From positions 12,000,130 to 12,064,129 of the forward strand of contig NC_064537.1 in the NCBI RefSeq assembly GCF_023856365.1: a DNA stretch of 64,000 nucleotides, read 5' to 3'. The stretch comes from Brienomyrus brachyistius. Lineage: Eukaryota; Chordata; Actinopteri; Osteoglossiformes; Mormyridae. The notes beneath the pieces were generated by a model. That model searched no databases and was not told where the DNA came from. It worked only from the letters and a program-made list of their open reading frames with translations. Shown piece after piece: positions 13,450-25,059 of the stretch (position 1 is its first letter; the number at the start of each line of letters is the position of its first letter). The position numbers and the translations under genes were made by a program.

Positions 13450-14135
13450 TGGACACCGGAATCTCTGGCTGACAGATCCGCGCGGCTGTCTGCCTGACCC
13501 TGGACGAGAGCCCCAGCCGTCGCGTTCACCTCCATTAACGGGCCTCGATTTGCCGCCTCGCCAAAGTGGCTTCATTATGCTTGAATGAGGTACACGGTCT
13601 GGCCGGCGTCCCGACAAGCCGCCGGTGCTTCCGCGCCCGGCTCAGGTTTCCTCCCTCCTGATCCCGCCGCGCCACTATGCTGCCGTTCTCGCCTCGCCGC
13701 TCCCCAGCAGCGGCCACGGGAAATGCGTCACGGCAAGCCCCCGGGCCGGAGAAGCCTCCCACGCCCGTTTCTTTTTTTAAAGACTATGGCGGTGGAGGGG
13801 GGGGGGGGGGGGCAGATATTTTTAGGCACATAGACTCCCCCAGCTACAAAATGCTACTTTATCTGTAACCGAAAAAGGAACAAAAAATAATCAATTCCCA
13901 TTATTTCACCCTTTGGCTAGGCTTGCTTCAGCTTGCATGACCCTTACAATTATTCACTGACTTTTACCGCACAGACTTCTCACACCATCCCTGCCATTGT
14001 GCGCCCTACCCCTGCTGACCACACCTTAAACGGACCCCACTCGGCGCCCGGCCCCCCAGCAGCAGATACGCCCGAGGTGCGCTAGCGGACGCCGGGGCGC
14101 GACAACACAGGCCGCAAACCGGCTCGTCCGGGTGC
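13450..14135. promoter_or_regulatory. CpG-rich block inside the tex2 intron (possible alternative promoter)
   Basis: CpG dinucleotides are dense at about 13460-13785 and again at 14030-14135, in contrast to the surrounding AT-richer intron. Vertebrate CpG islands often mark promoters, so this may be an alternative tex2 start or an unannotated transcript. No TATA box or clear first exon was identified. The short GC-rich reading frames here are not recognisable proteins. Confidence 0.35.
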
Positions 14136-14306
14136 CTTAATAGCTCAAGGTGCCTGTGACCTAGACTGGAGCCTCTCACTACCTGCTGTTGTTGTTCTGG
14201 AGCCTGTTATGCAGGCCGGCAAAGGATAAAAGGGCCTTATTCAGCCCTGCATGAATCAAACGGGTGTGACTATCAGAGACGCCCATGATCCTTTTAAATA
14301 CACACA

Positions 14307-14335
14307 CCCCCCCCCCCCCCCCCCCCCCCCCCCCC
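14307..14335 (+). repeat. poly(C) run, about 29 bp
   Basis: A continuous C run follows a short CA repeat. The length is likely polymorphic or mis-called. Confidence 0.9.
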
Positions 14336-16837
14336 ATGTCCCCAGATCGTTAGTGAAGACACCTGCACACTGCGGGATCATGGGAATTCTGCCACTCCTC
14401 TTCAAGGGGTCTGTACTTGTGAGGGTCACAATGCCCTGACTGAGACTATGTGATACTGATCAGACGAAGCGGAAAGACCACTCACGCCCCCCTGTCCCCC
14501 TCCCCTCTGCTGTTTATCTAAAGGATAGCAGATCGTGCCGCAGCATCCCTGTTCATCCTGCCCGGTGGACATTGAGCGGCTCCTCCCAGCTCTCGTAGCT
14601 CGACTCGTTGGGTCTGTTTCTCCTGCCCCCCTGCTTGTGGCATGTGCCGCCTGTTGATGTTTCCCGGCGCGCAGCATTCTTGGGGCGTGCGCTATTGCTC
14701 TGCCGAGAAAGTCTGAGCCTCTCAAAGGCCTCCAGAGAGGGAAATTTACATCCAGCTGAAAGGGGACAAGACCTTAAACGGAGAGATCAGCCTCTAGATG
14801 CTTCCATATTTGATCCCTTCCCTATCTCGAGGACACTGGTACCGCCAGAAGAACTTCTCAGTGGGGGAACCGAGTGGAGTAAGAACAAGGCGCCTAAGAT
14901 TCCTCTAGTCCTGCATTTCCCAATCTAGTCCTTGGGGACTCCCAAACAGGAAACACTGTTCTAGTCTAACTAATCATACACTGATTCTGAAAATCTCCAT
15001 TGTTCCACTACTTCAACAGCAGCGTTAAATAAAGGGCCCATATTACACAATAAGCAAAAGAACTAAATGTCAGTTGGTCAGATACACCTCAACTAAAATC
15101 AAAACCAGATTTTAGGTTCAGCAAAGGGGATATACTGAAGAAACATGTAACTTTTGAAAATGGGATCGTCTCATTGCTGATAAAATAAGCGAATGCTTCA
15201 GTGCATTACAGATTTTATTACATATGACCTTTGAACATTTATATAAATGCCCAGCTGCTGTGATCATGTGGCAGTCAGCTGCTTAGCGTTTACCTTATTC
15301 ATCTGGGTTTCATTGCGACATAAACTTAAACGCTACATTTCTATGAACTGCAAGATAACTTGTAACAATATAATAATCAAAAATCACTGTCCCCTTTAAA
15401 ACACCTTGGTTTACAACGAGAAACTTTCCATTTAAAATTAACTAGAGTGAGATGCCTGGTTCTCTACAAAAGAAAAGTGCCCACGATCAGAAGCCAAAAC
15501 ATCAGTGTCATTACAGAGAATCACATTAAACCATAAAAATGCACCACAGGCTGCTGGCAGTGACAACTGCATCCGCCACAGAAGACCGCGAGCTACATGA
15601 TATCTATGGATACACCATTACGCTTGGATGCTGGAGACAGGAGATGATGAAGGTGATGGGGAAAACGTCATACAGAAGGTTCGCTTAGACATCGCTTGCG
15701 AAAATGAACCAATGCACAATTACTTAATGCGACACACCTTGCAAGTTATGCGTGGAATGAACAGGAAACAGGAAAGAGACAAAAATGCAACCGCTGAGGC
15801 CACATTGCCGGGAAACTCAACACCATAAGGTGACATTGTGACAGCATGAATTCGACTCTCTTCGAGGCATTACCCTGGAAACAAGTCACCCACATAATAC
15901 TGACAATGAATCGGCAGGTACGGGAGGAGAGGAGCGACCTGTAAAGTTGCATTGGAGAATATTAGCACTTACTTAGCATGGTGCTAATAACAGCGCGAGC
16001 GTACCAAGTGTCAGAGCTCCTCCATGCTAAATCTCTACGGAAAGGCCACACTGCACTAACAAACGCTCTCAGTCTCATGACCCTTTCCAAGCTGAACTAA
16101 AACCAGGAAAAATGTGCACAACCAAATTAGAGCCTTAACTGATTAAGGTATTAGACACATAGCCTTAAAAATAGCTCATGCTGGCAGATGGTACCAGTTT
16201 ACACCCTCCACGGCTTCGCTGACTGTAATGCAGTTATTCCACTGAACAGTGGTGAAGTCCAACCAAATGTTATGATTCGCTTATGTAGCTAAAAACAACA
16301 CATAGCACTTCGAGGCAAGCGTGTTGACAAGCAGGCCTAAAGCGAGCCCACCTGAATTCACTTGAAGAATAGAGTTGATGATATAGTCGGGTTGGGGGGG
16401 GATAACTTTCACAACAGAAACATTGACAAGCTGTTGATTGGGGGGACGGCACCTGCTGGGCTGTGTTCAGCCAGGAACACGGAAGAACCGGGCACGCTTT
16501 GTGTGCCGATTACCCTGGCAGCTTTCCAGCCGAAGGAGAGCAGGTGAATTATCAACCAGGCATGCCCACCCACGTTGGACGCAAATCATTCTAAGAAAAA
16601 AAATTAGAATAATAGAAAAACCTGATGAGGAAGAACAGCAGCACTAGATCAAGTTGCTTACAAAACATTTAGCATCGAAGCTCAAATGAAGAGTGGGCCC
16701 TTTTTAGTTTTTTTTTTTTTACTTGCCTGAAGGTGTCTTCTGATGCATCCGAGGAACAAAAACACACATGTGTGCTTGTATAACAGCAAGAAAATAACCT
16801 TTAAGGTTATAATTTGACAGCAGATTACATTAAATGT

Positions 16838-16892
16838 CAGCGGTTAGCGCTCCTTGCCAGGGAGATGCTCTCAGGCTTGAGTTCGATATCAC
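16838..16892 (+). mobile_element. Possible tRNA-like SINE head fragment
   Basis: CAGCGGTTAGCGCTCCTTGC resembles the A-box region of fish tRNA-derived SINEs, and TTGAGTTCGATATC about 30 bp later resembles a B box. No SINE body follows. Confidence 0.35.
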
Positions 16893-18862
16893 ACTGTTAC
16901 GCCACCTACTGTGGCCGTTAGGAGCCTTGGGGAGAAGCAAAGAAAACAGGAACCTCTCGCCACACATTTTGCCATCTCAGATAGCGTGACCTCATAACCG
17001 ATTCCCCTCTTCTGACGCACACACAAACACGTGTTGCACAAATGCTGTGCGTCCGGCAAGTCTGTGACCTTCCACGTGTCATGCTGTGTGTCCCCTCCTC
17101 CGCGGAGACCACCAATGGCCTTCACAGGGCTCAGCTAATTATCATTACTGTCCTTCCTACGCAAGTGATTCATGTGGTTTAAAAAAGGAAAACGGTGCAA
17201 TCTCACTAAATTCTAGAGTGATGAAACTGTGCAGGCAGGAGGGGCCTGTTAATACCAACATCCGAGGTCAGATTCACACCAAGGCGCCGGAATTTCACAA
17301 CTAACAAATACAGCCAAAGAAAATCAAAAAAAAAAATGAAAAAGGAAGTGAGTGAGTGATGCAATTACAGGGTCTCGCGAGCGGAGGTCAGGGAATGCTC
17401 CTGGAGTGACAGCCTGAAGCAGCAGTAGGCATTGCAGCTCTCAGCTTTAGTCCCAGGAGAAGCGGAGACATAAGGTTCACAGACTATGCAATTACACAAC
17501 AACACGGAGAGATCAATAACATACAAAGCTCACGGTGGACCTTCAAATTCAGAATAGTTTGGTCTGATTGGACAGATTGTGGTCCGATTCAAAGGACGCA
17601 GGGGGAAATGCTCTAAAAATCAAATTACATCACGATCTAGACTGAACTGGAAATCTGAGCCGTGATCATGCCCCCCAAAAACGAAGATATGAAGATATGC
17701 ACCAAGTTTTCAGACAGCCAAGGCATAAGCAAACGCTGACAGAAACCAGAATCAGCAGGTGAACTCCACGAGCACCTCTCTGGGATTGGGCAAGTTCAGC
17801 ACGAAAAGGCACAAACAGCAGGGCTGATTGTGGACGGGGCAAAAAAGACGGGATTGGACCAAATAAATATATAAAAAGCAGACATTCTGGAGGGATGGAT
17901 CAATAGTAATGTCTGACTGCCACAAAAAAAAAGGAAAACAAAAAGCCATCACATGGATAACAAGGGCTGATAAGAATGTTCAAAGTACCTGACACACAAC
18001 TTGGACAAATACAGGTGGATCGAGACCTTCTGACCTAGTGTGTTAGGACTTCACATAGATGCCCTGCCCAAATAATCAGGATTATCGTCTAGAAAATGAA
18101 TAATAAAATAAATTAATATCAAACAAGATAAAGTCAGTATTCACTCCTCCCTACTTTATGACAGATTTGTTAACCATGAGAGAAGCAAACCATCATCACT
18201 GAGCTGACCGGCTGAATAGGACATCGCTGAGACTGGAACACACAGGGCACTGGGCAGATTCCGCACTGGCAGGGCCATCTGCCTCCCAGCCGAGCAACTT
18301 CACGCCAGCAACTCCTGAAGAGCCCGCATTTATGGGGGGAAAAACAGTTTTTTTAAAGAATAATAAAAAATTAAAAAAAGCCTATGTTGAGTGGCGCAGC
18401 TGGGGATTAAGGGTCTTTATACACTGCATTATCCGAAACTGACTGGGCAGCACTGGCAGAACTTTTTGGAAAAAGCACAAGAGTGCGACCCCGACTGCCC
18501 TCGAGCTTCACTAGCAGCACTTCAGACGCAGAACCACCGGGAACCATGCTGCGATCACCATGTCGACAGCTTCTCCCCCCTCCAAACGCATTAGTCTACT
18601 TCTGCATTATTTTGTTACTGGCAGAATCCATTCAGGAGCTGCGAACTGACACCCATTTCTGTGCAGCCGCGACTTCGCCAGTCTCTCTTCACGGAAGGAG
18701 CCAGAAGACGCACCATGTGATCTTCAGCAGTTCTTTCTTTTCCCGCAAAAGGGGGGGGGGGGTGAGGTGAGGCCGGATTGGGCCTTTCTCCCTGCCTAAG
18801 GTCAGCCGGGTCAACGGCCCAGGGATCGATAATGGGTCCGATTCGCTCGTGAAAGAGCTTAC

Positions 18863-18950
18863 CTTGAATCTTCAGTGCCATTCAATCGTCCTCTGTCTCA
18901 CTGCCTGCACTGGGTCACACCAAGTCTCGGGTATCATAATCCTTAGCTGC
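18863..18950 (-). other. tex2: Candidate tex2 5'-UTR exon (88 bp)
   Basis: On the minus strand a strong acceptor (CTCTCCTGTCCCCACCAG, AG at 18952-18951) precedes 88 bp, and CAAG|GTAAGC (GT at 18862-18861) ends them. Joined to the coding exon at 6028, the tex2 frame meets an in-frame TGA at 18900-18898 and no ATG before 6003, which supports the chosen tex2 start. Two short upstream ORFs are created: ATG 18937-18935, ending TGA 18874-18872 (21 residues), and ATG 18881-18879, reading 15 residues across the junction to a TGA at 6002-6000 that overlaps the tex2 ATG. The exon is predicted from splice signals only. Confidence 0.45.
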
Positions 18951-20570
18951 CTGGTGGGGACAGGAGAGACATGAGCTACGCAGACAAGGCGAGAAGCCAT
19001 GCACTAACATGGAGATGGTATTAAAGAAGAGAGAGAAGCAAACCTCCCAGAAACACGTGATCACCTCGGAAACACATTCCTGACATCTGTCACGTAGTGG
19101 AAAAATTGCAAAATTGAGGTGTGAGCTAATAAATGGCCTTCAGTTTATTAAAGTACTTATAACTTGGAAACGGGTAAAAAAAATAAGGAACCAACAGTTA
19201 TTTCAAGTATCAACCAAGGACCAGTGATCATTTAACAGTTATGAGGGATTGTAGAGAACTATAAGTTTCTGATCCATTTCCAAATGTGCCCAGACATGTT
19301 GCATGTCCCACAAGAAACTAATGTAATTCAAAATAGTCATTCAAAATAGAGTCATTCAATTCAATTATATTATATAATATTTTATTTGTATAGTGCATTT
19401 TCACAACATTACATTCAGTTTTCTTCAAGGGGAAAAAATATTTGTCGAGACATTTTCCCAATACATTCATTCCTCTTAGAAAGATGAAGGAAAATTAAAT
19501 CAACTAAACTCTTTTGGATTTTACAATGAATTCAGATGTATTCATTCGGATTTTTTTTCCCTAATCCAAAATCATCATCCAAACACTAAAAACATAACAA
19601 TAGCATTAAAGAAATACATCCGTAAGAAAAGAGATATCCAAGAAAGTTTCAACAACCCATTTTATCTCACTTAAGCCAAAACAGATTATACAAGCTTATT
19701 GCCACCACTAATTACTTATTACTGTGTTATCTAGCAAGACTATACAGCAGGTTCCCATTAATTCAAAAAAAGGATTTTCCAAATTTGGAGCAATAAAGAA
19801 TGTAATTATCTTTGCACTCTGACTTATCTTTTAGATCATAATTTTCTGCTGTATTCATTGTATGGAAATAACCCGTTTATCAGACAGTCCACTACTGTGT
19901 GATCTTTTCAAACGTATTTCCAGCGGCTCATTACCTGTCCTGGCTTGACCAAAACCGTATTATCAGTTAATTACAGTACGTGCTGTAGAGTTGTTAGTGA
20001 CACCGATCTACGACCCAAAATAAATCCCAGTAAATCAAACGTTACGGACAATCGGGGTTACGTTACATGTATATTATTCAATCTGAAATCAGTGAAGGGG
20101 TGGGGGGGGAGATAACAGTACTGTGTCGTACGAGGGGGACAACATCAGGGGCGGGGGTACAGCGTGGAAACGTAAATAAAACGAGGAAAAGGTGAGTAGG
20201 GGGGACGCGATGGAGCTGTATCTCAGCGACGGCCTGGGCTGTGCGCTGCAGTCAACCTGCGCTGATTAAAGTACACTTCAGCGCAGACAGAGACCTGCCT
20301 ATCGATTGATAAAGGGCTGGGGGGGATTAAACCGCAACACCTCAGCTGGACACCGAAACTGAGAATCTAACCAGCCTCCAGCACTTCCCAGCGACAGCCC
20401 GCTAATGTTTGCCCCACTCGCGGTTAAATGTCACTCACATCTCAATTAGCCTCGGAGCTAAGCGACGGGAGAGCCGCTTTACGACGCGGCTGCAAAAGAC
20501 ACCCAGCTGAAGCTAACCGGCTGCCCAGAAAACACAGCGCACCACCTGGCTAGCCCGGAGCGTTCGTTAC
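18951..20570 (-). other. tex2: Presumed first tex2 intron
   Basis: AT-rich non-coding sequence, with stretches around 19340-19900 that lack long open frames, between the candidate UTR exon and the CpG-rich first-exon region. No gene or obvious mobile element was recognised. Confidence 0.35.
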
Positions 20571-20960
20571 CGTGTCTCCAGCTAACTGGCGTCCGGCTGC
20601 GGCCGGGGTCACGGCTCGGCTCGGCTGGGCTGGGCTGGGCTGGGCTGGGGCTCGGCTCGCCCGCTGTAGAGACGCGTCCTACGGCAGCCTCCGCTCTCCT
20701 GCTCAGCCTGTTGACAGACTGCTGCCAGTGCTAGGCGAGCAGTTCCTGAATGAGGAAGAAAAAAAACCCACAACATGGGATTCATTCCTTCAAGGCATAA
20801 GCAATCGAAGTAGCACGGTGATAACGGATGGCTGCCCATCAGCTCGGAGATTGATTAAAATGTTACGGACCGACGAACGGTACTTACTGTAAGCTCGAGT
20901 GACTCACCTGCACCACTCTGCCGCTGCGCCGCTCGTTTTAAAATGGACATGCAAAAAAAA
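20200..20960 (-). promoter_or_regulatory. tex2: Likely tex2 promoter / first-exon CpG island
   Basis: A CpG-rich stretch lies upstream of the predicted tex2 UTR exon in the right orientation. Two minus-strand donors could end a non-coding exon 1: GTGCAG|GTGAGTC (GT at 20907-20906, an excellent match) and GACACG|GTAACG (GT at 20570-20569, weaker). A GGCTG/GGCTC pentamer run lies at about 20613-20660. Neither donor can be chosen without transcript data, and the exact transcription start is unknown. Confidence 0.5.
20568..20596. repeat. 29-bp direct repeat, copy 1 (partner 21572-21600)
   Basis: This segment, containing GTGTCTCCAGCTAACTGGCG, recurs at 21572-21600 with 27 of 29 bases identical. 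The copy sits at the weaker candidate exon-1 donor. Confidence 0.85.
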
Positions 20961-23036
20961 ACCTTAAAAGTCGGTGTCGACTAATGGCTGAACGCATTTA
21001 AAGTTACTCCGGTATTACAGGATATATTATGAGCTTGACATGAATTTGTAGAAAATAATATATTATTAATAGCCCACGTTCAGACGCCCGTTGTTAATGT
21101 CCCCACGCCTCTCAATTTCATTCCCTGTTATGGATTCAAATATAACGCATGAAAGATGACGTGGCGTATCACCAAAGCAGACTTCGGGGTTTGTCATAAC
21201 TGGCCCACATAGTACTTTATTTGAACACTATTCCAACAATAAACACAACTGATGCAAAGCTTTCATGAAAAGACTTTTATTGTGAAAGCGAGAATCTCTC
21301 CGCGAATCTTCTTTCTATCCGGGACAAGAATCGAGCGCCCCCTCCGGTGTTTGGGCCGCGGTGCAGTTTGAATATTGGAAAGGCGCACGCGGACAACCCA
21401 GGTTGCTGAAATAGTTCACACACCAAGATTGTGAAATTAGATATCTAGGTGTAAGTTTAGTTAGGGTTTATTTGCTAAGTGAAGCCGTTCTAAACTGGCG
21501 ATGCTGTGCAAGATTCTGCATCAAATAACACAATGCACACCACGAGGATATGTCGACCACCAAATACCGAATACAGTGTCTCCAGCTAACTGGCGTCTGG
21601 ACATCCTTAAAAATTGCACAGAAATTCTTGTGTTTTTATAGTGATGTGTGTCCGTTATTTTGCGTTGGTGTCGCTTTAAAAAGCCAGCATTTTTTTTTTA
21701 TTTTATTGATGGGGAGATACCCACTGGTGGGTATCATCTTGTCTACATTTGACGTAATAATCGATGCTAGACAAACATTTTACTATTTTTACCCAGTGTC
21801 AGGTTTGTTTTCTTCGAAGCTGTATTGAACAAATTGGATAATTCAGAGTATTATTAGCTTCAAAATTAAATATAGTCACAAAAATAAAATAAAACAATAA
21901 CCGTCCAATCTTATTGTGTACCCTTTTTGTTTGTTCCTGGAAGTTCTCTGTAAATTGTTGTGACAAGCACCTGTATTTGTCCAAGTTATGTGCCGGATAC
22001 TTTGAAAATTGATATCAGCCATTTTTACCCATGTGTTGAATGGGTAATTGTATGTCAAAACGGCACATTCAGTAAAACCTGCCATTCCACAAAGAGGCCA
22101 GTTCTTGGTAAATTGTTGTGAATTGTTGTGATTGTTTGTTATAAAAAGGAACACTCTGTAAAATTTGCCCATAGTGGAGTCCTTGGTAAATTTTGCAAGT
22201 GGCCCCCTGCCGTGATGAGCCCCAACGTAGGTTGTCCCTCCTCACCCCCAGTTCCTTCACTGCTACCTGAAAACATTACTATTTAATTAAATGACACTTG
22301 GGCCAGTCAAGTGGCTCTTTGGCTGCTGGTGGGATGGAAAATGGAAACTTTTTGTTGGGTATCGGTCAGTCAGAAAGACCAAACCCAGTAGGTCTCCGCT
22401 GTTTATCCATATCTTCATCAGCTTTAAGTAATTTGGTAGATGGATATATGAAACATTAAGAGTGAAGAATCATTGGCATTTAATTTTCAACAAGTTACAG
22501 AACATCCCACATGTATCACACCAGATGGCCATTGACTTTATATATCTATCGTTATTTAGCATCATTAGCTATAAGCTCCTCCTTAAAACATAAGGCGTAA
22601 ATTACTTTAGCTTCCAATGCAATGGAATTTCCCTATAACCACATTTTCCTATGTGTTTAGGCTATGGTAATAGAAGAAACTGAGAGATGATGAATCGGGC
22701 AAGATGGGATCATCCTACCTACCCCCGCCCTTACAGCATATTTGACCAGAAAGTGTACAGCACCACCTAAGATATAAGTAGTGCTGCCAAAAACAGGCCT
22801 CGCTTTATCATTTAAAAGAGACTTTCGCGCTGCTCAGAAACACACAAACAAGATTACCTCCATCTAGTGGAACCTAGAGGTAATAGTCCCAGTAAATATG
22901 ACAATCATTTTCAACGACGATAGCGTCAACAATCCTAACAATGAATACTTGGCTTTTAGTTAACACTCTTAGTGGGCTTCCATTGGGGTTCAATATAATT
23001 GCATCAAAGCATGCATCATTGCTCAAGTCTAGTCGT
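20961..23036. other. Intergenic spacer between tex2 and the MYADM-like gene
   Basis: No gene was recognised. A locally GC-rich patch lies at about 21290-21420. At 21940-22200 there are related degenerate segments (TTCTTGGTAAATTGTTG-type and TCCTTGGTAAATTTTGC-type), suggesting an old tandem duplication. The remainder is plain AT-rich DNA. Confidence 0.5.
21572..21600. repeat. 29-bp direct repeat, copy 2 (partner 20568-20596)
   Basis: This is the second copy of the repeat, in the same orientation and 1,004 bp away. The flanking DNA is not similar. Confidence 0.85.
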
Positions 23037-23042
23037 TTTATT
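23037..23042 (-). terminator. Possible polyadenylation signal AATAAA for the MYADM-like gene
   Basis: AATAAA on the minus strand lies about 1,060 bp after the stop codon. A nearer variant signal, ATTAAA, is at 23718-23723 (about 380 bp after the stop). Either could be used, and the choice cannot be made from sequence. Confidence 0.25.
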
Positions 23043-23340
23043 ATTGCAATATGCAAATAGAAAAACGTTTTTGCTCGAGCCGCCCTCACAGGAAATCGTA
23101 CTCGGCGCACAAATGCACAGGTGGGAGACTGCAGAGAGCGCGGTGTGAAATGACTCGGCTAGCAGCACTGACATTCACTGAGGCGTGTCTGACGTATGGG
23201 AGTTTTTTCCGCACAGTGAGCAGAAACCTTTGTGTGATGCTCGCCGATTAACAGGCTTTGTTACAAAAAACGTTTTTGTTAACAAAAAAACAAAACAAAA
23301 CGAAAAAAATGCAACCAAGTTAAACTAATCTCATTGTCTG

Positions 23341-24102
23341 TCAGCCGACAAATTCAGGGGCGTAGGGACCAGTGTGTCCCCCAATATTTAATTTGGGCTA
23401 CATTCGCACCCCCCCCTCCAAAAAATAGACCTTTGCATTTAAATTATTAAGTTGTGTCCCCCCCCCCCCAATATCAAACTCTCTCCTGTGGTCTTGACCA
23501 TAAGAAGCAGATTCTGATATTTAAATACTAAATACCTATTAGAAGTCTTTTAACAAAATTTGTTTTATAAAGTATAATACCATCGTTATTTGGTCACACT
23601 GGAAATACTTTCAGTACTAAACAAACAGAATATAGCAGAACAAAACATCAAGTGGCCAGAAGGTCAAGCAAAGCTGCAGAGTGAATTCCGGAACTCGAAC
23701 TAAGAAGAAAGGTCAATTTTAATAGATGAAATACGTAAATAATTCTAAAAGTACATCTCTTTTTATGTGTTAAAACAACGTTTGATTACACTGTAACCTA
23801 TCAATGTTTCATTGTAGACAAAAAAAAAATGCTAGTATGCCAACTAAAGGCTAAAACATCTTTTCCTTCCAGTTATCATTTACTGCTTCTTTAATATGTG
23901 TTTTAACTAAAAGCTCATAACGCATTTCCCTTGTGCGTGTAGTTAGGCGGGGGGCTGGGGGTATACCTGGAAATTTTGGGCCCCCTGATAAAATGTCCCC
24001 CCCCCCCCCCCCCGCCAAATGTCACGCATAATTTTACGTATTCAAGAAGTGCTGGACCCCATGAATATGTCAGGGTATCCATGACCCTCCAACACCCCTG
24101 AG
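23341..24102. repeat. Old interspersed repeat material in the presumed 3'-UTR
   Basis: The stretch 23941-24100 (TTTTGGGCCCCCTGATAAAA, a 17-C run at 23997-24013, then GGACCCCATGAATATGTCAG) is related to 47235-47372 (TTCTGGGTCCCAAACAAAAT, then GGGCCCCCTGAATTCGGCCA). The stretch 23350-23475 has a similar GGGGCGTAGGGACC start and C runs. These look like diverged copies of one dispersed family. I cannot name it. Confidence 0.4.
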
Positions 24103-24969
24103 TTAGGCATGGTCACATAAAAGTTTTACAGAGAACGCCAGATCCACTGTGTAAGCCAAGAGGGTTAGACAGGCAGTAATCGTCTCGATGAAGGGCAGGG
24201 CTCTTGTTGGGTCACTGAGCTCGACTCGTTCTGCCGGCATTACCAGGATCTTAGTGATGCACTCCACGGCGACAATGATGTACAGCAACACGGCTAGGCT
24301 GCAGAAGCTCACCAGCAAGCGGTCAAAGGGCAGAGGGCAATGGCTGACGCAGTCTCCCAGCACGACCAGTATGGTGCCCAGGGACATGAGGAAGCAGAGC
24401 AGCTTATTTGCAGCTGAGAACCAAAACAGCCAGCTGGTCTCCTTCGCGAAGTCCGGCATTTGACATTGGCTGCTGAACAGGAAGATCATAGCACAGCCGC
24501 TGAACACCTGGAAGACTTTCAGCAGCCCTGGCATGCTGGCCATGTAGCCCCTCTGTTCCCTGCCCTGGTGTCGGATGAGGTTGACCTCCATGACGTATGC
24601 CATAAAGGCCAGGCAGGAGCACACCGTGGCCCCGATGGCCTTTGGCTCCTTCCTGCCCTCCTGCATGAACAAGGGGAAGCCCGCAGACGAGCCGATGCAC
24701 ATGAGCGCCCCCAGGGATGCCACGGTGATTGGAAGGTTCTTCCAGGATACAGGGATGATGCTCTGGAACTGAACGAAGTCCACCAGGAGGATGAGGAAGG
24801 TGAGCGTGAAGAAGAAACACCAGCTGAACATGCAGAAGCTCTTGAATGATGAGCGGGGCTCTAAGGAAGAGGCCAAGCTGAAGGCGAGGCAGTCGAAGAG
24901 CAGCTCGAGGATACGCACACCAGACAGGGGCTTGGTGAGCACCCTGATTTCCCCCAGGATCACAGGCAT
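24103..24969 (-). CDS. myadm: MYADM-family protein, two MARVEL domains, eight-pass membrane protein (288 aa)
   Basis: The myeloid-associated differentiation marker family comprises tetraspan-pair MARVEL proteins that act in ordered membrane domains at the cell surface; MYADM itself affects membrane rafts, Rac1 targeting and cell spreading. Eight hydrophobic segments are visible at about residues 17-36, 46-66, 81-101, 111-129, 146-167, 183-204, 215-238 and 257-282. Family-typical motifs include PVSWKNLPIT (73-82), GATVCSCLAFMAYVMEV (113-129) and GYMASMPGLLKV (141-152). The start is the first in-frame ATG (24969-24967, A at -3); the frame is open further upstream but starts there only with GTG and meets TGA near 25060. 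The stop TAA is at 24105-24103. Length is close to mammalian MYADM (about 320 aa), and the coding part is in one exon, as usual for the family. Fish have several MYADM-like paralogs, so the exact orthology is open. Confidence 0.9.
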   Translation of the reverse strand: MPVILGEIRVLTKPLSGVRILELLFDCLAFSLASSLEPRSSFKSFCMFSWCFFFTLTFLILLVDFVQFQSIIPVSWKNLPITVASLGALMCIGSSAGFPLFMQEGRKEPKAIGATVCSCLAFMAYVMEVNLIRHQGREQRGYMASMPGLLKVFQVFSGCAMIFLFSSQCQMPDFAKETSWLFWFSAANKLLCFLMSLGTILVVLGDCVSHCPLPFDRLLVSFCSLAVLLYIIVAVECITKILVMPAERVELSDPTRALPFIETITACLTLLAYTVDLAFSVKLLCDHA

Positions 24970-25059
24970 GCTGAGGCACCAGCCTTGCAGGCCCCTTACC
25001 TGGCTGCTCGCAGACGTAGCCGAAGCAAGAATCACATGAACGCAGCCACCACACTCTGC

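Larger units (their letters stand above)
6029..18862 (-). other. tex2: tex2 intron between the candidate 5'-UTR exon and the first coding exon
   Basis: This 12.8-kb stretch lies between the acceptor at 6029-6030 and the donor at 18861-18862. No convincing coding exon was seen on either strand. It contains CA-type microsatellites (6541-6593, 6871-6899), a truncated SINE tail (about 6900-6945), a minus-strand tRNA-derived SINE (9108-9291), a CpG-rich block (about 13450-14135), a run of 29 C (14307-14335), a possible tRNA-like SINE head (16838-16892), and otherwise unremarkable intronic DNA. Confidence 0.5.

Noticed and set aside
24970..25035. Extended N-terminus (22 residues) for the MYADM-like protein
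   Set aside because: The extension starts with GTG, not ATG. The first ATG in frame (24969) gives the family-typical start.
24404..25054. 216-codon minus-strand frame
   Set aside because: It is an alternate-frame shadow of the MYADM-like gene; its translation is His/Gly/Pro-rich without membrane segments.
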